DNA from: Hymenobacter roseosalivarius DSM 11622
Lineage (GTDB): Bacteria > Bacteroidota > Bacteroidia > Cytophagales > Hymenobacteraceae
Length of the DNA: 64,000 bases
Reading direction: 5' to 3'
Assembly (NCBI RefSeq): GCF_900176135.1
Contig: NZ_FWWW01000091.1
Location: 1-64,000, forward strand
The position numbers and the translations under genes were made by a program. The notes under the pieces are model-generated. The model had not been told where the DNA came from. It saw only the letters and a list, made by a program, of their open reading frames with translations, and ran no database searches. Below are positions 33,307-43,140 of this stretch, one piece after another. How positions within the stretch are numbered: the first letter of the stretch is position 1; every line of letters begins with the position of its first letter.

Positions 33307-33566
33307 GAAACGTAGTTTTCTCAGCGAATTCCTTTGAGCATTACCAATACTGGCAGGAGACCGACCAAAAAATTCTGCGCAAGCTCAATCAATTGCTACG
33401 TGAGTGTCAGCGAATGCCTTTCGCGGGAACCGGCAAGCCCGAGCCGCTGAAAGGTGAGTTGGCAGGGCTGTGGTCGCGGCGCATCACCCAGGAGCACCGT
33501 TTAGTATACAGGGTCGACTCAACTAATGTGTTCGTAGCTTCCTGCCGCTACCACTACGAGAAATAA
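33303..33566 (+). CDS. Txe/YoeB-family mRNA-cleaving toxin
   Basis: An 87-residue RelE-superfamily toxin from a GTG start that overlaps the antitoxin stop (GTGA). It carries FSANSFEHYQYWQETDQKIL, KLNQLLRECQRMPFAGTGKP, EPLKGELAGLWSRRITQEHRLVY and the terminal CRYHYEK. The catalytic set of YoeB is preserved: Glu in GTGKPEPLKGEL, the arginine of SRRITQEHRLVY, and the His-Tyr end. It cuts mRNA in the ribosomal A site. It is the expected second gene of a type II module. Confidence 0.92.
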   Translation: MRNVVFSANSFEHYQYWQETDQKILRKLNQLLRECQRMPFAGTGKPEPLKGELAGLWSRRITQEHRLVYRVDSTNVFVASCRYHYEK

Positions 33567-33642
33567 AAGGTAGTCAGCGTGTCCTACCTTCGCATTATAA
33601 ATCAGCGCAATCAGCTGTAAAATCAGCGTAAATCTGCGATTC

Positions 33643-35100
<1,458 letters not shown>

Positions 35101-35117
35101 CGTGTGAGTTTAAGGAG

Positions 35118-35153
35118 AGGAGACACAACTATGTGTCTCTACCTCGTTCTAGC
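35118..35153. repeat. Partial family C unit
   Basis: GGAGACACAACTATGTGTCTCT folds on itself, and ACCTCGTTCTAGC continues it. The same frame in the long family C element reads GACGCG/CGCGTC; here it reads GACACA/TGTGTC, so both sides changed together. The unit lies between gatB and the thioredoxin lipoprotein. Confidence 0.65.
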
Positions 35154-35262
35154 TTTTAAGTGTCAGCTTAGCGGAAACTCGGGGTTACGCGAGGAACCTC
35201 AGCCGTTTAAATCGGTTTAGAGTGAATATTCCCTGGTCTGATCAGGATTTTTAACGGAGAGA

Positions 35263-36420
35263 ATGAAGAAAATGAAGAGTATTCTGCTAATAACTGCCGT
35301 GCTGGGCATGGCTAACGCTTGTAATCGGGCCACGGCCCCAACCTCTGATACCGCTAACGGCGGTAATGGGGAGAGCTACCAAGTGAGTGGGCAGCTAACG
35401 AATGCTCCGGCGGGCACCAAAGTGTACCTCGCTGAGCTGGGCGAAACGCAGTTTATTTCCCGCGATACGGCCACCGTTGATGAGAAAGGCGCTTTCACTA
35501 TGAAAGGCAGCGTGCCTGAAGCCGGCCTGTATCAGCTTAAAACGGACGATGCCAACCAGGTGCTGCTGGCTCTCAACAATGGCAGCCAGGTGCAGGTAAG
35601 CGGGGATGCTACCCAACTAAGCACCAGCTACACGGTAAAAGGCTCGCCCGATTCGGAGCTGCTTCAGCGTCTGATGCGCGAGCTGGACAAAACCAAAAAA
35701 ACGGTGGAAAGCCTGGGCGAGCGTTACAATCAGGCGGCGCAAGCGGGCCGCGAGGATACGATGCGGGCCATTAGAGAGCGTTTCACCACGGTGCAGGCCC
35801 GCAATATTGCTGGTATCAAGAACTTAGTGCGGCAAAATCCGAACTCGGTGGTGTCGGCTTTCGTGGTGGGGAGCGTGCTGAATCCGGATGAGCAGTTTCC
35901 GTTCGCTGATTCCATGGCGGCGCAGTTCAAGAAGACCCTGCCTGACTCGCGCTACACGCAGTCGTTGGTGACGCGGCTGGACGTGCTGCGCCCCACGGCC
36001 GTAGGCGTGGTAGCCCCCGATATCAAGCTGGCCTCGCCCACTGGTGCGCCCGTGGCGCTGAGCAGCCTGCGCGGCAAGTACGTGCTGATTGACTTCTGGG
36101 CTTCGTGGTGCGGCCCATGCCGGCAGGAAAACCCCAACGTGGTACGTATGTACAATAAGTACAAAAGCAAAGGCTTCGAGATTTACGGCGTCTCCTTCGA
36201 CCAAGATAAAACCAAGTGGGAGAAAGCCATTGCCAAAGACGGCCTTACCTGGACGCACGTTTCGGATCTGAAAGGCTGGGAAAGCGCTGCCGGCCAAACC
36301 TATGGCGTGAAATCAATTCCTCAAACGCTGCTGCTGGATCCGCAGGGCCGCATCATCGCCAAAAACCTACGCGGCGCGGAGCTGGAAGAAAAGCTGAAGT
36401 CAGTGCTGGCTGCTAATTAA
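35263..36420 (+). CDS. TlpA-like thioredoxin lipoprotein with DUF4369
   Basis: A 385-residue protein with a lipoprotein signal (lipobox MANAC, Cys20), a DUF4369-type beta domain (about residues 38-125), a helical linker, and a C-terminal AhpC/TSA-Redoxin domain. FWASWCGPCRQENPNVV holds the redox CxxC pair, and KSIPQTLLLDPQGRI the cis-proline loop. It should reduce or oxidise disulfides on the periplasmic side of the envelope. Purine-rich GGAGAG lies before the ATG. A terminator follows. Confidence 0.9.
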   Translation: MKKMKSILLITAVLGMANACNRATAPTSDTANGGNGESYQVSGQLTNAPAGTKVYLAELGETQFISRDTATVDEKGAFTMKGSVPEAGLYQLKTDDANQVLLALNNGSQVQVSGDATQLSTSYTVKGSPDSELLQRLMRELDKTKKTVESLGERYNQAAQAGREDTMRAIRERFTTVQARNIAGIKNLVRQNPNSVVSAFVVGSVLNPDEQFPFADSMAAQFKKTLPDSRYTQSLVTRLDVLRPTAVGVVAPDIKLASPTGAPVALSSLRGKYVLIDFWASWCGPCRQENPNVVRMYNKYKSKGFEIYGVSFDQDKTKWEKAIAKDGLTWTHVSDLKGWESAAGQTYGVKSIPQTLLLDPQGRIIAKNLRGAELEEKLKSVLAAN

Positions 36421-36440
36421 GGTTCTGAACTGTCATAGAT

Positions 36441-36475
36441 AAAAAGTCCCCCAGAGGATTTCTGGGGGGCTTTTT
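36441..36475 (+). terminator. Terminator built from the GGGGGGC motif
   Basis: AAAAAGTCCCCCAGA-GGAT-TCTGGGGGGCTTTTT forms a ten-base stem followed by five T. The right arm is an exact copy of the W(4)GCCCCCCA motif. It ends the thioredoxin lipoprotein gene. Confidence 0.9.
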
Positions 36476-36490
36476 ATGTCTTCTGGAAAA

Positions 36491-36590
36491 GGCGGTCATG
36501 CTGAGTTTGTCGAAGCATCTCGCGGGTTTAACAGGATTACCAATCAGACATCAGCACGCGAGATGCTTCGCGCTGCTCAGCATGACCGCC
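36491..36590. repeat. Palindromic intergenic element, family A
   Basis: The left arm GGCGGTCATGCTGAGTTTGT and CGAAGCATCTCGCG pairs with the right arm CGCGAGATGCTTCGCGCTGC and TCAGCATGACCGCC around a loop of about 35 bases. Confidence 0.9.
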
Positions 36591-36620
36591 TGTATTTATT
36601 ATGAATGATCAAACCGCGTT

Positions 36621-37388
36621 CTAACTCAAAAACATACGCTGCATAGCTTGCCAGAGGAGCTTTTTGCGGCTGGTATCTTCCTCTAATAACTCGATTTCGG
36701 CGGCGGGCAGGTAGGCCACATCATTTACCAGCAGCACAGGCTCATAAAGCTGCGTCTTGTACACGGCCACATCGAGCAGGTTTTTGCCGAAGCCAATGAT
36801 CTGCTTGGCGGCCAGCTTCTGACGCAACGTGCTCAGGGCCACGGGTAAATTTGATTCCACGTTTATCAGCACCACATCTTCCACAATCAGGCGGATAGCC
36901 TTGAGCAGGTTGTTCAGAAACACGTTTTTGGGCAGCCGCCGAAACCGCTCCGGGTCCATGCGCACGATGATAACAAGGCCGTTGGCATTGCTGCCCAAGG
37001 TGGAATAAGGCGTTTCGGTAAGTGGCGGGGCCGTACGCTGCGGCTGGTCCGGCACGGGTGGGACAGGCGGAGCAGGAGCAGGGCTTGCCGGAGCCGCAAC
37101 AGCAGGCGTGGGGGGCAAATTCAGCCCGGCTAAGGAAGGCAGCTTCGCGGGCGCAACCGGCTTCACCGCCACAGGTGGAGCAGATACAGGCGGTGCCGGT
37201 ACTGCGGGCGGCGAAGGAAGCTGGGGGGCAAAAACGGGCGCTACCATAGCCGCAACAGGCTCAGCGGCAGCAGGTGCCGCAGTAGCTACTGCGGGTAGCT
37301 GGGGGGCATTTTCAGCCGCCTCCGCCACCACGTACAGGGATACGTTGGTATAGAAGTTCTGAAAAAAAGCCAGCGATGCCTCGTGCAT
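36621..37388 (-). CDS. Proline/alanine-rich protein, possibly DNA polymerase III psi-like
   Basis: A 255-residue protein starting at MHEASLAFFQNFYTNVSLYV. A short N-terminal helix is followed by a Pro/Ala/Val linker (about residues 30-130) and a globular C-terminal domain: LVIIVRMDPERFRRLPKNVF, LNNLLKAIRLIVEDVVLINV, KQIIGFGKNLLD, LYEPVLLVNDVAYLPAAE, and the end KKLLWQAMQRMFLS. This run of an alpha/beta domain ending in a 'lysine-x-leucine-W-Q-x-hydrophobic' helix recalls HolD-type psi subunits of the clamp loader, but I cannot confirm it. The start is preceded by CTCACC repeats. Confidence 0.6.
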   Translation of the reverse strand: MHEASLAFFQNFYTNVSLYVVAEAAENAPQLPAVATAAPAAAEPVAAMVAPVFAPQLPSPPAVPAPPVSAPPVAVKPVAPAKLPSLAGLNLPPTPAVAAPASPAPAPPVPPVPDQPQRTAPPLTETPYSTLGSNANGLVIIVRMDPERFRRLPKNVFLNNLLKAIRLIVEDVVLINVESNLPVALSTLRQKLAAKQIIGFGKNLLDVAVYKTQLYEPVLLVNDVAYLPAAEIELLEEDTSRKKLLWQAMQRMFLS

Positions 37389-37425
37389 GGGTGAGTGGTG
37401 AAGTGGTGAGTGGTGAGTGGTGAGA
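37389..37425 (-). repeat. CTCACC tandem microrepeat in a 5' leader
   Basis: Read on the minus strand, the bases before the ATG at 37388 are CTCACCACTCACCACTCACC and then ACTTCACCACTCACCC. Similar CTCACC-rich leaders precede the genes starting at 42984 and 44047. Confidence 0.65.
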
Positions 37426-37493
37426 TGGCAAAGAACGAAGCACATTGCTCACTGTCCATTGCTCACTATTCATTCTTCATTAAGCAACGCGTC

Positions 37494-38012
37494 TTACTCC
37501 AACTCAAAAATCGCCTTTAGCTCGGTGGCCTCTTCGGGCTTCATGCGGCCACCGAGTACCAGGCGCAATTGCCGCCGCCGCAGCGCCCCATCGTATAGTT
37601 TAATTTCCTCTTCCGTTTCGGCCACGGCTTCCGGCACGTCAATCGGGCGGCCCGATTGATCCACGGCCACGAAGGTGAAGAAGGCTTCGTTAGATTTGAT
37701 TTTGGTGCCCGTCGGGATGTCCTCGGCCCACACGTTGATGTGTACTTCCATCGACGAGCTGAACGAGCGCGTCACCTGGGCCTGCAAGGTCACCACGTTG
37801 CCGAGGCGAATGCCAGAGCTGAACGATACATTGTCCACGGAAGCCGTCACGACGATGCGGTTGGAGTGTTTCTGGGCCGAAATAGCGGCGGCAATGTCCA
37901 TCAGGTGCATCATGCGGCCGCCCATCAGGTTGTTGAGCGTATTGGTATCGTTGGGCAGCACCAGCTCGGTCATATTCACGAACGAGTCTTTGACGGGCTT
38001 CTGTTTACGCAT
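37494..38012 (-). CDS. Hotdog-fold acyl-CoA thioesterase
   Basis: A 172-residue cytosolic protein starting at MRKQKPVKDSFVNMTELVLP. The YciA/BACH-type pattern is clear: NDTNTLNNLMGGRMMHLMDIAAAISAQKHS (active-site Asn/Asp helix), VVTASVDNVSFSSGIRLGNVV, and VHINVWAEDIPTGTKIKSNEAFFTFVAVD. It hydrolyses acyl-CoA esters of medium or long chain. It reads in the same direction as the psi-like gene and follows the thioredoxin gene at 38096. Confidence 0.92.
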   Translation of the reverse strand: MRKQKPVKDSFVNMTELVLPNDTNTLNNLMGGRMMHLMDIAAAISAQKHSNRIVVTASVDNVSFSSGIRLGNVVTLQAQVTRSFSSSMEVHINVWAEDIPTGTKIKSNEAFFTFVAVDQSGRPIDVPEAVAETEEEIKLYDGALRRRQLRLVLGGRMKPEEATELKAIFELE

Positions 38013-38095
38013 TGGGGTAGTGATAATAGGCGTATGAAGCCGCGAAGATAGGTGCCCGGAGCGGGTATGCCCACCATTTAGCCGCAAAACGGGTG

Positions 38096-39151
38096 CTAAG
38101 GCTTTGCCAAAAGAGCTTTCAATTTTTCCTCAATAGGCCCTAAGTCTCTGCCTCTTTCCAGCACGATACCTTGCTTATCCAGCAGTAAATAAGTAGGAAA
38201 CCCTGTGATGTTATATTGCTCAATCACGCCTTTATCTCCTTTTAGCTCCGAAAGCTGGGTCCAGTTGGCCTGATGCTTCCGAATGGCTGCCATCCACAAT
38301 TTCTTATCGTCGGCCGCTTCCATTCCAATGCCAACTACCGCCAGTTCACGAGCATACTGAGACTGTAAGGCTTTAAGGTGAGGCATTGCCCTGATGCAGG
38401 GGCCGCACCAGTGTCCCCAGAAATCGAGCAGCACGTACTGGCCCTTAAAGCGGTCAAGCGATACGGCTACCCCGGCAGTATCGGGCATGGTAAAGCCCGG
38501 CACCGGCCGACCTACGATGGGCTGATTTTTCAGTATTAATAAGCGGCGCGCCACTTTCTGACCCTGCGGGCTAGCCTGCACACTCGCCGATAAGCCGCGC
38601 AGCAGTTGTTCGTATTCAGCGGTAGGTTTGTCGTCGTAAATGGCTTGCAAGTACAGCAGGTTGGCGCTGGTGCGGCTCTGCGGGTGAGCTTTTATAAAAT
38701 TAAGAGTAGGTCGCTGCGCCAACTGCCGCAAAGCAAGCATGGAATCAGGATGAGCGACCATTCGCTGATTAAATTTCCAACCAATCTGTTGATTGTATTG
38801 TGTAAGCAAAGCATTCTCAGGAGTGCCTACTATTGTCAGCTGGGCTGGCTTATTTATTGAGCCCGTGGCTGTTAGCTTGCCTGGCTCATGCCAGAATTGT
38901 GTAAAGCGCGGACCAGCGATATATAGAGTGAAAGTGCCGTCGTCGCTGGGGTGCGCTACGTAGCTGAAACGATCATTAATGGCGCGCACCGTATCCTGAT
39001 GCGACTTGCCATCACGTTCATAAGAGAATACTATGGCCTTGTTACCAAGCCCTTTAATATTGCCCGTAACCTGGCAGGGGCGGGGCTTATGAGCAAAAGA
39101 GGGCGCGATGGCTACACCAAACAGTGCGAAAAGAATACCGTATTTAAGCAT
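38096..39151 (-). CDS. TlpA-like thioredoxin with DUF4369
   Basis: A 351-residue protein related in layout to the gene at 35263. It has a signal peptide (MLKYGILFALFGVAIAPSFA, no lipobox), a DUF4369 beta domain up to about residue 110, a helical linker, and a redoxin domain with FWGHWCGPCIRAMPHLKALQ (CxxC) and ITGFPTYLLLDKQGI (cis-Pro loop). It is probably a periplasmic disulfide reductase. It is the first gene read in the minus direction, with a promoter region of about 80 bases before the pcm stop. Confidence 0.9.
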   Translation of the reverse strand: MLKYGILFALFGVAIAPSFAHKPRPCQVTGNIKGLGNKAIVFSYERDGKSHQDTVRAINDRFSYVAHPSDDGTFTLYIAGPRFTQFWHEPGKLTATGSINKPAQLTIVGTPENALLTQYNQQIGWKFNQRMVAHPDSMLALRQLAQRPTLNFIKAHPQSRTSANLLYLQAIYDDKPTAEYEQLLRGLSASVQASPQGQKVARRLLILKNQPIVGRPVPGFTMPDTAGVAVSLDRFKGQYVLLDFWGHWCGPCIRAMPHLKALQSQYARELAVVGIGMEAADDKKLWMAAIRKHQANWTQLSELKGDKGVIEQYNITGFPTYLLLDKQGIVLERGRDLGPIEEKLKALLAKP

Positions 39152-39234
39152 AATAGAATGGCCATAGAAAAGATTTAAGAATAAATATAGGTGGTTAAAT
39201 ATGGTATACTATAACGTTCTTTTATTCGGCCAGC

Positions 39235-39888
39235 TTACCCACCCCAGCCGGCCCGGCCCAGCAGCGGCACAAACCGAAACTCCTCGAATATCTCCCGCGA
39301 AAACTCATCCTCGCTTTCCCTCACCACGCGCATCATGCGCTGCGCCTGCGCATCACCCACCGGAATAACCAGCGCGCCGCCCACGCGCAGCTGCCGCAGC
39401 AACGGCCGCGGAATAGTAGGCGAGCCAGCCGTCACCAGAATCTTGTCGAAGGGCGCTTGCTCGGGTAGGCCCAGCGAACCGTCTCCGCAGACCAGATGAG
39501 CGTGCTGATGCAAAGCGGTCAGGCGCTTACGGGTACCTTCAAATAATACCGGATTGTACTCAATGCTGTAGACGTGGGGCGTGAGCTGGAGCAGCACGCA
39601 GCACTGATAGCCCGAGCCGGTGCCTATTTCCAGTACCTTGTCGTGGGGTGCTAAGCGGAGCAGCTCGGTTTGGTAAGCTACCGTGTAGGGCTGCGAGATG
39701 GTCTGGCCTTCGCCAATCGGGAAGGCCTTGTCCTGATAGGCGTGGGTCTGAAAAGCCGGCGCGAAAAAAAGGTGACGCGGCACGGTGCCCAAGGCCGCGA
39801 GCACCCGGTCGTCGCAAATGCCCTTGCGGCGAAGCTCTTCCACGAGGGCACGGCGTAGGCCGCGGTGCCGGTAGCTGTTAGCGTCCAT
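39235..39888 (-). CDS. pcm: Protein-L-isoaspartate O-methyltransferase
   Basis: A 217-residue enzyme starting at MDANSYRHRGLRRALVEEL. It shows VPRHLFFAPAFQTHAYQDKAFPIGEGQTISQPY, the SAM-binding EIGTGSGYQCCVL, VYSIEYNPVL, GDGSLGLPEQAPFDKILVTAGSP and LRVGGALVIPVGD. It repairs isoaspartyl residues in aged proteins in the cytosol. A much longer reading frame upstream is open but overlaps the promoter of the divergent glycosyltransferase gene and is not supported. Confidence 0.96.
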   Translation of the reverse strand: MDANSYRHRGLRRALVEELRRKGICDDRVLAALGTVPRHLFFAPAFQTHAYQDKAFPIGEGQTISQPYTVAYQTELLRLAPHDKVLEIGTGSGYQCCVLLQLTPHVYSIEYNPVLFEGTRKRLTALHQHAHLVCGDGSLGLPEQAPFDKILVTAGSPTIPRPLLRQLRVGGALVIPVGDAQAQRMMRVVRESEDEFSREIFEEFRFVPLLGRAGWGG

Positions 39889-39944
39889 GAGATGAATACG
39901 GGATAGGTAGGGGCAGGAGGCCGGAAAATTCCGCTTTAATGCTC

Positions 39945-39952
39945 TACCTTTG
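39945..39952 (+). promoter_or_regulatory. Candidate -7 promoter element TACCTTTG
   Basis: TACCTTTG matches TAnnTTTG exactly, lying before the polyprenyl glycosylphosphotransferase gene. If used, transcription begins near 39958, so the TTG at 39950 cannot be the translation start. Confidence 0.5.
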
Positions 39953-41497
39953 ACTACTCCGAGAGAAAGCAAAATTGCCCCCCAACGCAGCTCTGACGGC
40001 GAAATTACGCTTTCGTCGCCATTGCCACCCCACCACCTATTGTTGCCGGCCCGCGAGGTCCGGCTTGCTTGTCCGCCCTTGATTCGTACCATCCAAAAGC
40101 TGAAGCTGATAGGCGCCGACTTCGGTGCGGCCCTCCTGGCATGGATATGTTTTTTTCTGCTGCGCAAATACCTGCTCAGCGAAATCAATGCGGGCTACGT
40201 TTTCACTGAAAGCGTACTATTCTCGCTCACCGGCTCGGCCCTCGTTATTGCCTCCTTCTGGCTTGTCCTCTATGCCCTGATTGGGGAGTACCGCGACATT
40301 TTTCGTAAATCCCGCCTGGCTGAAATCATCGGGCTGGCGCGGGTATCAGTGATTGGGGCGATTGTTATTTTCTTCACTTTCCTGCTCGATGACGAAGGCG
40401 TAAGCAGCTACCAGCTCTATTATAAGACAATTTCGGCGTACTTCCTGCTGCATTTCTTTATCACGGCGGTGCTGCGTACCTGGGCCGTGAGCAGCGTGCA
40501 GAAGCTGGTGCGCGGTGGGGTAATCTCATTTAATACTCTGCTGGTCGGCTCCAACGCCCTGGCCCACGATACCTACCACGAGCTGGCGCGTACCAGTCGC
40601 CATCTGGGCCTCAAACTCGTCGGATTTACGCCCGTGGGCGACACCATAGATGAGGCCCTGGCCGCCGCCCTGCCCCGCCGCGGCAGCTACCAGCGCCTGC
40701 CGGCTCTCATCCGGGCCCTGCACATCGAGCAGGTGGTCATTGCCATCGAGCCCAGCGAGCACCGCATGATTCAGGAGCTGCTGGCGCTGCTGGAAGGCAC
40801 GACCGCCCGCGTGAGCGTGCTGCCCGACCTCTACCAGATGCTGCTGGGCTCGGTGAAGGTAAATCACCTGTTTGGCACTCCCCTTATCGAGATAAAGCAG
40901 GATTTGCTGCCGCTGTGGCAACAGATTTTGAAGCGACTGATCGATGTAGTCGGCTCAGGCTTGTTTTTGCTGCTGGCCTGGCCGGGGTATGCCATTACGG
41001 CCGTTATGGTTAAGCTATCCTCGCCGGGGCCCGTCTTTTATGCGCAGGAGCGCATCGGGCACCACGGGGTGCCGTTTCGGATATATAAGTTTCGCTCCAT
41101 GTATGTGGACGCTGAAGATTGCGGCCCCGCCCTCAGTTCCGACCGCGACCCGCGCATTACGCCCTGGGGCCGCTTTATGCGCAAGGTGCGCCTCGACGAG
41201 CTGCCCCAGTTCTGGAACGTGATTAAGGGCGATATGAGCATCGTGGGACCGCGCCCGGAGCGTCAGTTTTTTATCAACCAGATTACCAAAATTGCCCCCC
41301 ATTACCGCCATCTGCACCGCGTCCGTCCCGGCCTGACCTCGCTGGGCCAGGTGAAGTACGGCTACGCCGAAACCGTTCCGCAAATGGTCGAACGCCTTAA
41401 ATTTGATATTCTCTACATCGAGAATATGAGCCTGGCCATGGACTTTCGGGTGCTCCTCTACACGCTCAAAATCATTATCGAGGGCCGGGGGAAATAA
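39950..41497 (+). CDS. Undecaprenyl-phosphate sugar phosphotransferase (exopolysaccharide initiation)
   Basis: Up to 515 residues; the left limit given is the first possible codon (TTG), and the real start lies somewhat downstream, perhaps at a TTG or GTG near 40040-40080. Four membrane helices (ADFGAALLAWICFFLL to YFLLHFFITAVL) precede a CoA-binding-like central part (FNTLLVGSNALAHDTYHELA) and the catalytic domain from about residue 325: KRLIDVVGSGLFLLLAWPGY, LSSPGPVFYAQERIG, IYKFRSMYVDAE, KVRLDELPQFWNVIKGDMSIVGPRPE, RPGLTSLGQVKYG. It transfers a sugar-1-phosphate onto the lipid carrier at the inner membrane. Confidence 0.9.
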   Translation: MTTPRESKIAPQRSSDGEITLSSPLPPHHLLLPAREVRLACPPLIRTIQKLKLIGADFGAALLAWICFFLLRKYLLSEINAGYVFTESVLFSLTGSALVIASFWLVLYALIGEYRDIFRKSRLAEIIGLARVSVIGAIVIFFTFLLDDEGVSSYQLYYKTISAYFLLHFFITAVLRTWAVSSVQKLVRGGVISFNTLLVGSNALAHDTYHELARTSRHLGLKLVGFTPVGDTIDEALAAALPRRGSYQRLPALIRALHIEQVVIAIEPSEHRMIQELLALLEGTTARVSVLPDLYQMLLGSVKVNHLFGTPLIEIKQDLLPLWQQILKRLIDVVGSGLFLLLAWPGYAITAVMVKLSSPGPVFYAQERIGHHGVPFRIYKFRSMYVDAEDCGPALSSDRDPRITPWGRFMRKVRLDELPQFWNVIKGDMSIVGPRPERQFFINQITKIAPHYRHLHRVRPGLTSLGQVKYGYAETVPQMVERLKFDILYIENMSLAMDFRVLLYTLKIIIEGRGK

Positions 41498-41566
41498 TAG
41501 TGTATAGCTCTGGTTTATACCTTGGTCTTACCAGTGAAAGGCCGTTTGCGCTAGCTGGAACGAGGT

Positions 41567-41673
41567 AGAGACGCGCATTCGCGTCTCAATCGTTGTGGTC
41601 GTTGTTTGGGCAGAACGGCGCGGTGCCGATCGTTCAACGATTGAGACGCGAATACGCGTCTCTACCTCGTTCC
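41567..41673. repeat. Palindromic intergenic element, family C
   Basis: GGAACGAGGTAGAGACGCGC and ATTCGCGTCTCAATCGTT form the left arm, with the right arm AACGATTGAGACGCGAATAC and GCGTCTCTACCTCGTTCC. Each arm is itself a hairpin (GAGACGCG-AATA-CGCGTCTC). Related units lie at 19217-19254, 35118-35153 and 43041-43140. Confidence 0.9.
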
Positions 41674-41682
41674 GGCTGACTG

Positions 41683-42984
41683 CTACAGGACTTCTTTCCG
41701 CGGTGTAGCGGGCTCTACCGGCAAATTGGGCAAAGACGGATCGTACTGCTCAATAGCTTCATCCACTGTCGCGACGGTGGTATGACCGCCCAGCATGCGC
41801 TCGGCCTGGGCGTGGTCGAGGGCGCCTTCGTTGTGGGCCAGGAAGATGGTGGCTACTCCGTTGCCGATGAAGTTAGTGATGGAGCGCGCCTCCGACATAA
41901 AGCGGTCGACGCCCAGCAGCAGGGCCAGACCTTCCACCGGAATAACTTTGATGGCCGTAAGCGTGCTGGCCAGCACCACAAATCCCGAGCCCGTGACGCC
42001 CGCCGCGCCTTTGCTGGTTACCATCAGAATACCGATTACCGTCAGAATTTGCCCCCCGGTCAGCGTCACGTTGTACACCTGAGCCAAAAACAGCGTGGCC
42101 AGGGAAAGGTAAATGGTGGTGCCATCGAGGTTAAAGGAGTAGCCGGCTGGCACAACCAACCCTACCACTGGTTTGGCGCAGCCCATGCGCTCCAGCTTCT
42201 CCATCAGGCCCGGCAAGCCTGCTTCCGAGGAGGAAGTACCCAGCACAATCAACAGTTCCTCTTTGATATAACCCAAAAAGGCCCAAAGCTTAAGGCCGCA
42301 GTAGCGCAAAATGGTCCCCAACACCAGAAAAACGAACAGGGCCATGGTGATATACACCGTCACCATGAGCTTGCCCAACGGAATCAGCGTCGCGACGCCG
42401 TACTTGCCGATGGTGAAAGCCATGCCGCCAAAGGCTCCGATAGGCGCGAAGCGCATCACCCAGTGCAGGCCCAGAAACACGTAGCGCGAGGCCCAGGTAA
42501 GCTGGTCGATGACGGGCTGGCGCCGGGCGTAGCGGCTCAGAAAAATGCCCCCCACGATGGATACGAGCAGGACTTGCAGGGTCAGGTTGTCGGCCAGGAA
42601 CTGAAGCCAGGAAAACTCACCGGCTTTCTGGGTGTATTGATTGATGCTCGCGCCGTCGGCATTTTGGGGCACCACGCCCGCCCCCGGCTGAATGACGTAG
42701 GCCACGCCAATGCCGATAACCAGGGCGAGCGTGGTAACGACTTCAAAGTAAAGCAGCGCCTTGCCGCCAATCCGGCCCACCTTCTTCAAATCGCCCATGC
42801 TGCTGATACCCAGGGTGATAGTCAGGAAGATAATGGGGTTGATAAAGAGCTTGACAACACTGATAAAGGCCTTGCCGAGTACGTCCATCTTCACGGCCGT
42901 GGCGGGCGCGAAGTGCCCCAGCAATGCCCCGGCTATGATGGCGGTCAGCACCCAGAAGGTAAGGTTGGTGACGATTTTTTTCAT
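41683..42984 (-). CDS. dctA: Dicarboxylate/amino acid:cation symporter (DctA-like)
   Basis: A 433-residue inner-membrane protein of the DAACS family with about eight membrane helices. It carries NPIIFLTITLGISSMGDLKK, ALLYFEVVTTLALVIGIGVAY, LGTSSSEAGLPGLMEKLERMG, SFNLDGTTIYLSLATLFLAQ (the substrate-binding helix NLDGT) and the terminal VGNGVATIFLAHNEGALD-type block. C4-dicarboxylates such as succinate or malate are the likely cargo; glutamate is an alternative. Its start is preceded by CTCACC-rich leader repeats. It is monocistronic between two family C repeats. Confidence 0.92.
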   Translation of the reverse strand: MKKIVTNLTFWVLTAIIAGALLGHFAPATAVKMDVLGKAFISVVKLFINPIIFLTITLGISSMGDLKKVGRIGGKALLYFEVVTTLALVIGIGVAYVIQPGAGVVPQNADGASINQYTQKAGEFSWLQFLADNLTLQVLLVSIVGGIFLSRYARRQPVIDQLTWASRYVFLGLHWVMRFAPIGAFGGMAFTIGKYGVATLIPLGKLMVTVYITMALFVFLVLGTILRYCGLKLWAFLGYIKEELLIVLGTSSSEAGLPGLMEKLERMGCAKPVVGLVVPAGYSFNLDGTTIYLSLATLFLAQVYNVTLTGGQILTVIGILMVTSKGAAGVTGSGFVVLASTLTAIKVIPVEGLALLLGVDRFMSEARSITNFIGNGVATIFLAHNEGALDHAQAERMLGGHTTVATVDEAIEQYDPSLPNLPVEPATPRKEVL

Positions 42985-43040
42985 GAAATCAACCTGAGGA
43001 GAGGTGAGAGGTGAGACATAGCTGGAGCAGCTTTCGGCTT

Positions 43041-43140
43041 GGTGTAGAGACGCATAGTTGCGTTTTGGCTAAACGCCATAAAGCCAGTCGTTAGCTGCGC
43101 TGATCTTCGATTCAACGACAAGACGCAATTATGCTTCTCT
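43041..43140. repeat. Palindromic intergenic element, family C variant
   Basis: GTAGAGACGCATAGTTGCGTTTTG at the left and CAACGACAAGACGCAATTATGC with CTCTAC at the right pair imperfectly. The hairpin halves carry CATAGTTGCG rather than the CGAATACGCG of the copy at 41567. The right arm ends at the stop of the AEC transporter gene. Confidence 0.7.
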
